This document shows, piece after piece, positions 60,836 through 64,000 of a DNA stretch of 64,000 bases (position 1 is the first letter of the stretch; each line of letters starts with the position of its first letter). The notes beneath the pieces are model-generated. The model saw nothing but the letters and a program-made list of their open reading frames with translations, ran no database searches and was not told the origin of the DNA. A program made the translations under genes and the position numbers. Source of the DNA: Nitrospira sp. Lineage in GTDB: Bacteria > Nitrospirota > Nitrospiria > Nitrospirales > Nitrospiraceae. Where the stretch lies: assembly GCA_029194535.1 (NCBI GenBank), contig JARFXR010000002.1, positions 310,001 through 374,000 on the forward strand, written 5' to 3'.

Positions 60836-61465
60836 CTACCGGCGAGTGAACCGAAACTTCCGGAGAATCTCTGTCATTTTGACAAGGGCATCGTTGACCT
60901 CGTCGAGCCCCTGCAGGGCCTTCCGCGATGAACCCGGCTGCGTCTCGAGTGCCGCGCGAATGTGGTCCAGGGCCATTTCCGCGCGTGCCTGTTCTTGCGC
61001 GATGTTCGCAAACGAGGCGTCGATCGCCTGCATCCCTGCGTTAATCGACGTTTCAAGTGCGTCGAGTCGATCTACCTGCCGAAACCGCAGTCGGGTCGTC
61101 AGGTCCCCATCCGCCCACCGGACGATGCTCTCCTCCAGAACGTGGAGCGGACGGGCCACTCGTTTTGTCAGCACCAGGCTGAAGATCGCCGCCCCCAGAC
61201 ACAGAACCGGGATCGCAACCGACACCGTTTCGCTGAGGGAAAGGAGTTTCAGCGCCGCCTCCTGGCGGTCGGCCGGAGAACTGCCCACGTACAGTGTCAC
61301 GAGAGGCTGCAGATGCGGGCCGAAAAACGCAAGGGTGAAAAACAGGGCGGAGTAAAGGAAGAGCAACAATCCAATCCACAAAACGTATCCCCGCTGAATT
61401 CCTCGGGGAGCCCGTTTGGAAGCATTACCGGACGGCTGCGAATCCGCCACAGTGAGTGTGGTCAT
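60836..61465 (-). CDS. Membrane protein with a HAMP domain
   Basis: 209 residues with AAGGAGGGAAG before the ATG. Two transmembrane helices (about 27-49 and 82-103) enclose a short extracytoplasmic loop, followed by a HAMP domain (KRVARPLHVLEESIVRWADGDLTTRLRFRQVDRLDALETSINAGMQAI) and a coiled coil. No kinase, cyclase or methyl-accepting domain follows; the protein ends in a helical tail. It may pair with another sensor protein. It follows the DUF3565 gene and precedes the pilin gene. Confidence 0.8.
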   Translation of the reverse strand: MTTLTVADSQPSGNASKRAPRGIQRGYVLWIGLLLFLYSALFFTLAFFGPHLQPLVTLYVGSSPADRQEAALKLLSLSETVSVAIPVLCLGAAIFSLVLTKRVARPLHVLEESIVRWADGDLTTRLRFRQVDRLDALETSINAGMQAIDASFANIAQEQARAEMALDHIRAALETQPGSSRKALQGLDEVNDALVKMTEILRKFRFTRR

Positions 61466-61571
61466 CTTCCCTCCTTGGATCGGACGGGCGCCTTCTCAGC
61501 CTCATTCTCCGACCGCTTCTCCAGAAGAAGAATAGCATCGAACCACTACACACCAAACAGATTCAGGCATA

Positions 61572-61760
61572 TCAGCTTGATTCACACTTCTTGCAGAAGA
61601 GGACCTCTCCAAGGTGCTGCTCACGACCCTCCCGCGTCAGGACCCAGGGGCGATTCGTCATCGGCGGTTGATGGCGCACATGTTGTCCATGCCCACAGGC
61701 GAGGTCCGCCACCCAGTCCCCTTGTTCGTCCTGATGATAACCCACAATCGGTTGGTTCAG
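61572..61760 (-). CDS. DUF3565 family small protein, likely CTG start
   Basis: 62 codons. The protein fits the DUF3565 family: IVGYHQDEQGDWVADLACGH, QHVRHQPP, NRPWVLT and a CKKC tail. Cys22, His24 and the final CxxC (56, 59) look like a metal site. A TGA lies a short way upstream, and in the open part there is no ATG or TTG; the only GTG (61745) would cut the conserved QPIVGYHQD start. A CTG at 61760 has GAGG five bases before it and gives the expected N-terminus. The gene is short and not an obvious caller hit, so it could be missed by annotation. Confidence 0.82.
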   Translation of the reverse strand: MNQPIVGYHQDEQGDWVADLACGHGQHVRHQPPMTNRPWVLTREGREQHLGEVLFCKKCESS

Positions 61761-61801
61761 ACTGGCCTCATTCAGACATCATCGGATCGGGCTGATCGCA
61801 G

Positions 61802-62257
61802 CTACAACCTCTCAAACGGCTGCTCTGGACGCGCGGTGGCCGGGAAAAATCTCCACCGGCGTTCGCGATCGAGATCGAACGTGCCCAGGTAATCCAACCG
61901 ACCCTCCAGCGAACGAAACTCCTGCAGCTCAACCGAACAGCTGTCCCTATTGAACACGCGGACGTCGTATTGTCCTACCATGTACAGTAACCCCGTGATT
62001 CCCGCATATACGTTGCGTCGACTCGCGCCTCCGGTATCAGGAAACAGCTCACTGGTCGCAGAACACCTCCCTCCCGCCGTGGCCTTCATGCTGAGGTTGT
62101 ACCGGGCCAGGAATGGATGTGTGGCCACCCGCGTCACGGTGACCACGAGGTCAAGGGACGGCATCTCGGCCACAGCGACCTCGGGAACATCGCTGTTGCA
62201 TGCGGCAAGATAGCTCCAGGCCCACAGTATGATGGTCGCGTGGGCCAGCTGTCTCAC
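61802..62257 (-). CDS. Lipoprotein of unknown function
   Basis: 151 residues from a GTG overlapping the stop of the GlcG-like gene (GTGA). The signal ends SYLAAC, so it is a lipoprotein. The mature part is beta-rich with a single Cys pair possible (GRCSATSEL and RDSCSVELQ). No family recognised. It is coupled to the GlcG-like protein and presumably acts with it. Confidence 0.68.
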   Translation of the reverse strand: MRQLAHATIILWAWSYLAACNSDVPEVAVAEMPSLDLVVTVTRVATHPFLARYNLSMKATAGGRCSATSELFPDTGGASRRNVYAGITGLLYMVGQYDVRVFNRDSCSVELQEFRSLEGRLDYLGTFDLDRERRWRFFPATARPEQPFERL

Positions 62258-62802
62258 TTTGGAGCAGGAACTTTCGGGGATGCGCCGATGGCGTCCAGTC
62301 CGGCCTGAGCGCAGGCGTCGTCGAGATGCGCACCCGGGGCACCTCCCACGCCGATACCGCCCACAACCTCACCCCCGATCTCGATCGGCAATCCCCCGCC
62401 CAAGATCAGCACGTTCTCATTCATGTCGCGCAACGCCTGCAAGGCTGGGACTTTACCGACCAGGTCGGCCAACTCGCTCGTGGGACGGCGCAAGCTGACG
62501 GCCGTATAGGCCTTCTTTCTGCTGCTGTCTATCGTGTGCGGTCCGGCACCGTCTGCACGCCCCATGGCTCGTAGCTCGCCAGCACGGTCCACCACCGAAG
62601 CGCTGACCTTATACCCGTCCTTCTTACAGGCCTCCACCGCCGCCTGTACGGCTTTGCTGGCCATCATCAGCGGCAATACCGACTCTTTGGGCAACTCCTC
62701 AGCCGCGTGACCAACTCCCGAGAGCGCCAGACCAAACATCAGTACCACGCGCGCTGTTTTGCGCGAACCGCGCACACACACCGATCGTGCAATCGACGGC
62801 AT
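62254..62802 (-). CDS. GlcG/HbpS-like (DUF336) exported protein
   Basis: 182 residues with GGAGGAG before the ATG. A signal peptide (VVLMFGLALSGVGHA) precedes the GlcG/HbpS fold: MMASKAVQAAVEACKKDGYKVSASVVDRAGEL, GADG-like loop, and GGLPIEIGGEVVGGIGVGGAPGAHLDDACAQAGLDAI. Relatives bind heme or small ligands in the envelope. Function unknown here. Confidence 0.88.
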   Translation of the reverse strand: MPSIARSVCVRGSRKTARVVLMFGLALSGVGHAAEELPKESVLPLMMASKAVQAAVEACKKDGYKVSASVVDRAGELRAMGRADGAGPHTIDSSRKKAYTAVSLRRPTSELADLVGKVPALQALRDMNENVLILGGGLPIEIGGEVVGGIGVGGAPGAHLDDACAQAGLDAIGASPKVPAPK

Positions 62803-62918
62803 AGGTAGCTCCTCCAGGAGTGAATGATAAGCCGATGGCGAATCTGTGGCAGCCTACGAAGGCAAGAACGGCCTGTCAAGGGGAGTTGCGAGGAAACGGA
62901 TCACGAGGGAAGGAAGGT

Positions 62919-63167
62919 CTAGCTCCAGACAACTCGTTCTTGGTTCAGAAGATAGTCGATTACCTCGATGCTGTCGCGCATTTGCGTTTGTGCCCGCTCC
63001 GACATGGGGATGACGGCCCCAACAATCTTTCCCGGCTCGATATCATCGAGCGACGGAATTCCATCCCCGGATCGTTGCTCAAGTTCTTGTCGGTAACTTG
63101 CCAAACTGTCCTCCGACTTTCTGTGTTGATCCTTAGCTCTCTTCAACAGCGGCAATTCGAACAGCAA
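62919..63167 (-). CDS. Small protein of unknown function
   Basis: 82 codons from a TTG at 63167. The helical N-terminus (LFELPLLKRAKDQHRKSEDSLASYRQELEQRS) is followed by a short compact part (PGKIVGAVIPMSERAQTQMRDSIEVIDYLL). No ribosome binding site is clear, and no family is recognised. It may be a small real gene. Confidence 0.42.
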   Translation of the reverse strand: MLFELPLLKRAKDQHRKSEDSLASYRQELEQRSGDGIPSLDDIEPGKIVGAVIPMSERAQTQMRDSIEVIDYLLNQERVVWS

Positions 63168-63283
63168 TTCACGCGCCAGGATCGCTCACAGTGCGTCTCA
63201 ATGTACTGTTAGCATAGCACATGGGCATGGGGGCGCAGGGAGTCTGCCGACAACCGTTTGATAACGCGGCTGTTTCTCCTGAC

Positions 63284-64000
63284 CTAGTGAGAAGATGTGG
63301 AGGTCGGAGGAAGTGCGCCGAGGAAGGGAAACGTGCCCACCTTGAGCAGAGGCGTGTCGCCTCTTAAGCGAAAATCGTCGTGTCCAGGGTCAACAAAGTG
63401 CGGATCGTCCGTAATATCCGATTGCGCTTTCAATTCGGGAGCCGGCTGATCGGGATTGCCGGCTCGGACATAGTCGTGATCGGAGTTATACAACGCGTTG
63501 TAGGAGGTGTGCGCCCGACTTGACGGCGCGATCAGGAAGCCTACGCGGTTCAACCCCACTACATTTCCAGTCACCTCGCTCTGAGACTGCCCAAGAAATG
63601 CCGCCCCGCCCCCGTTCTTTACGAGCGTGTTGCTGATGACCACGGCCTTCGCCTTGTCGTTCACGACCACGGCTTCGTAGAGGCTCCGAGTAATGACATT
63701 TCGCTCAATACGAACGTCGGACTTGCCGGCAACGTTGACTCCATGATCGTTGTCGTGGATGAAATTCCCCGCCAGCACCGCCTGGGTATCTGCGAACTGA
63801 ACTCCCGTGGTCTCGCTTCCGCCGATCATGCAATCCTCGATATGTGCATCCTGAACCTGCTGGCTGAACAGCATCCCGTTCACCGTCAGCCGTTTGAGCG
63901 TCACACCGCGCCCGTTGAACAGACCGACGGCATGTCCACCGTGCTCATTGATCGTCATATCGCTGATTTCCACATCCGTCGCTCCATACGGCCACTTTCC
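63284..64000 (-). CDS. Right-handed parallel beta-helix (NosD-like) protein, 5' end cut by window
   Basis: The frame is open to the window edge, so the N-terminus is missing. The visible 238 residues are a series of beta-helix rungs (GVTLKRLTVNG, HIEDCMIGGSETTGVQF, NFIHDNDHGVNVAGKSDVRIERNVI), a pattern of NosD/pectate-lyase-type copper or carbohydrate-related proteins. The last 60 residues leave the rung pattern. It is probably exported; the signal would lie beyond the edge. Confidence 0.8.
   Translation of the reverse strand, partial: GKWPYGATDVEISDMTINEHGGHAVGLFNGRGVTLKRLTVNGMLFSQQVQDAHIEDCMIGGSETTGVQFADTQAVLAGNFIHDNDHGVNVAGKSDVRIERNVITRSLYEAVVVNDKAKAVVISNTLVKNGGGAAFLGQSQSEVTGNVVGLNRVGFLIAPSSRAHTSYNALYNSDHDYVRAGNPDQPAPELKAQSDITDDPHFVDPGHDDFRLRGDTPLLKVGTFPFLGALPPTSTSSH

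Overview
The window is about 64 kb of GC-rich (roughly 60%) chromosomal DNA, densely packed with genes on both strands. Its gene style (many lipoproteins, Shine-Dalgarno-led GTG/ATG starts, ATGA and GTGA overlaps) and gene content resemble Nitrospira-type (Nitrospirota) genomes. That placement is an inference from protein character; there is no rRNA or tRNA marker here. I see no prophage, insertion sequence, CRISPR array, rRNA or tRNA gene. The left end cuts into a biotin-dependent carboxylase subunit and the right end cuts into a parallel beta-helix protein.

Layout. 0-10 kb (+): carboxylase subunit, a lipoprotein hydrolase, a lipoprotein thiol peroxidase, a soluble transhydrogenase, the thiamine salvage genes tenA and thiD, a HEAT-repeat membrane protein, and a heme-copper-oxidase-like membrane protein with a hydrolase. 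10-11 kb: a secreted Fn3 protein split by a frameshift in a C7 tract. 11.4-14.5 kb (-): the overlapping genes prmA, MOSC and SAM methyltransferase, then a formylglycine-generating-enzyme-like protein. 14.5-23.7 kb: a membrane-anchored MutS-like ATPase, a VapBC-type toxin-antitoxin pair, a fused LplT/acyltransferase/acyl-ACP synthetase, an amidohydrolase, and an ECF sigma factor with a putative anti-sigma protein. 23.7-34 kb: sterol-desaturase-like hydroxylase, spermidine-synthase-like protein, patatin lipoprotein with a VOC protein, an orphan RnfD-like protein, a DUF2330 protein and a tandem universal stress protein. 34-42.7 kb (mostly -): Lhr helicase, beta-propeller lipoprotein, epimerase and CPBP protease. 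42.8-51.6 kb: class V aminotransferase, DUF3365 heme protein and amidohydrolase as an operon, then a J-domain protein, a CCA-adding-like nucleotidyltransferase and small exported proteins. 51.6-64 kb: mercuric-reductase-like flavoprotein with DUF3047, a sulfite-oxidase-like protein, the ydbH-ynbE-ydbL module, a dipeptide-epimerase-like enolase, a pilin-like protein, a HAMP protein, a 62-codon DUF3565 gene, and a GlcG-like protein with a lipoprotein.

The least ordinary signals are in the DNA between and inside genes. (1) A heptanucleotide tandem repeat family (AGTGCTG-like) sits three times in frame inside lhr, always in the orientation without stop codons, and at the 3' ends of three other genes, where it supplies the stop codon. 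(2) A second, GC-rich dispersed repeat appears at about 4.8, 12.4, 30.4 and 31.7 kb, and one copy lies between a strong ribosome binding site and the signal peptide of the DUF2330 gene. (3) Two genes appear to need non-ATG/GTG/TTG starts (ATT and CTG). (4) Several genes carry a TGnTATAGT extended -10 box; for two of them it is close enough to the start codon to predict almost leaderless mRNAs. Metabolically the window mixes envelope lipid handling (Aas fusion, patatin, YdbH/YnbE/YdbL, hydroxylase), redox functions and thiamine salvage, as expected of a core chromosomal segment rather than an island.
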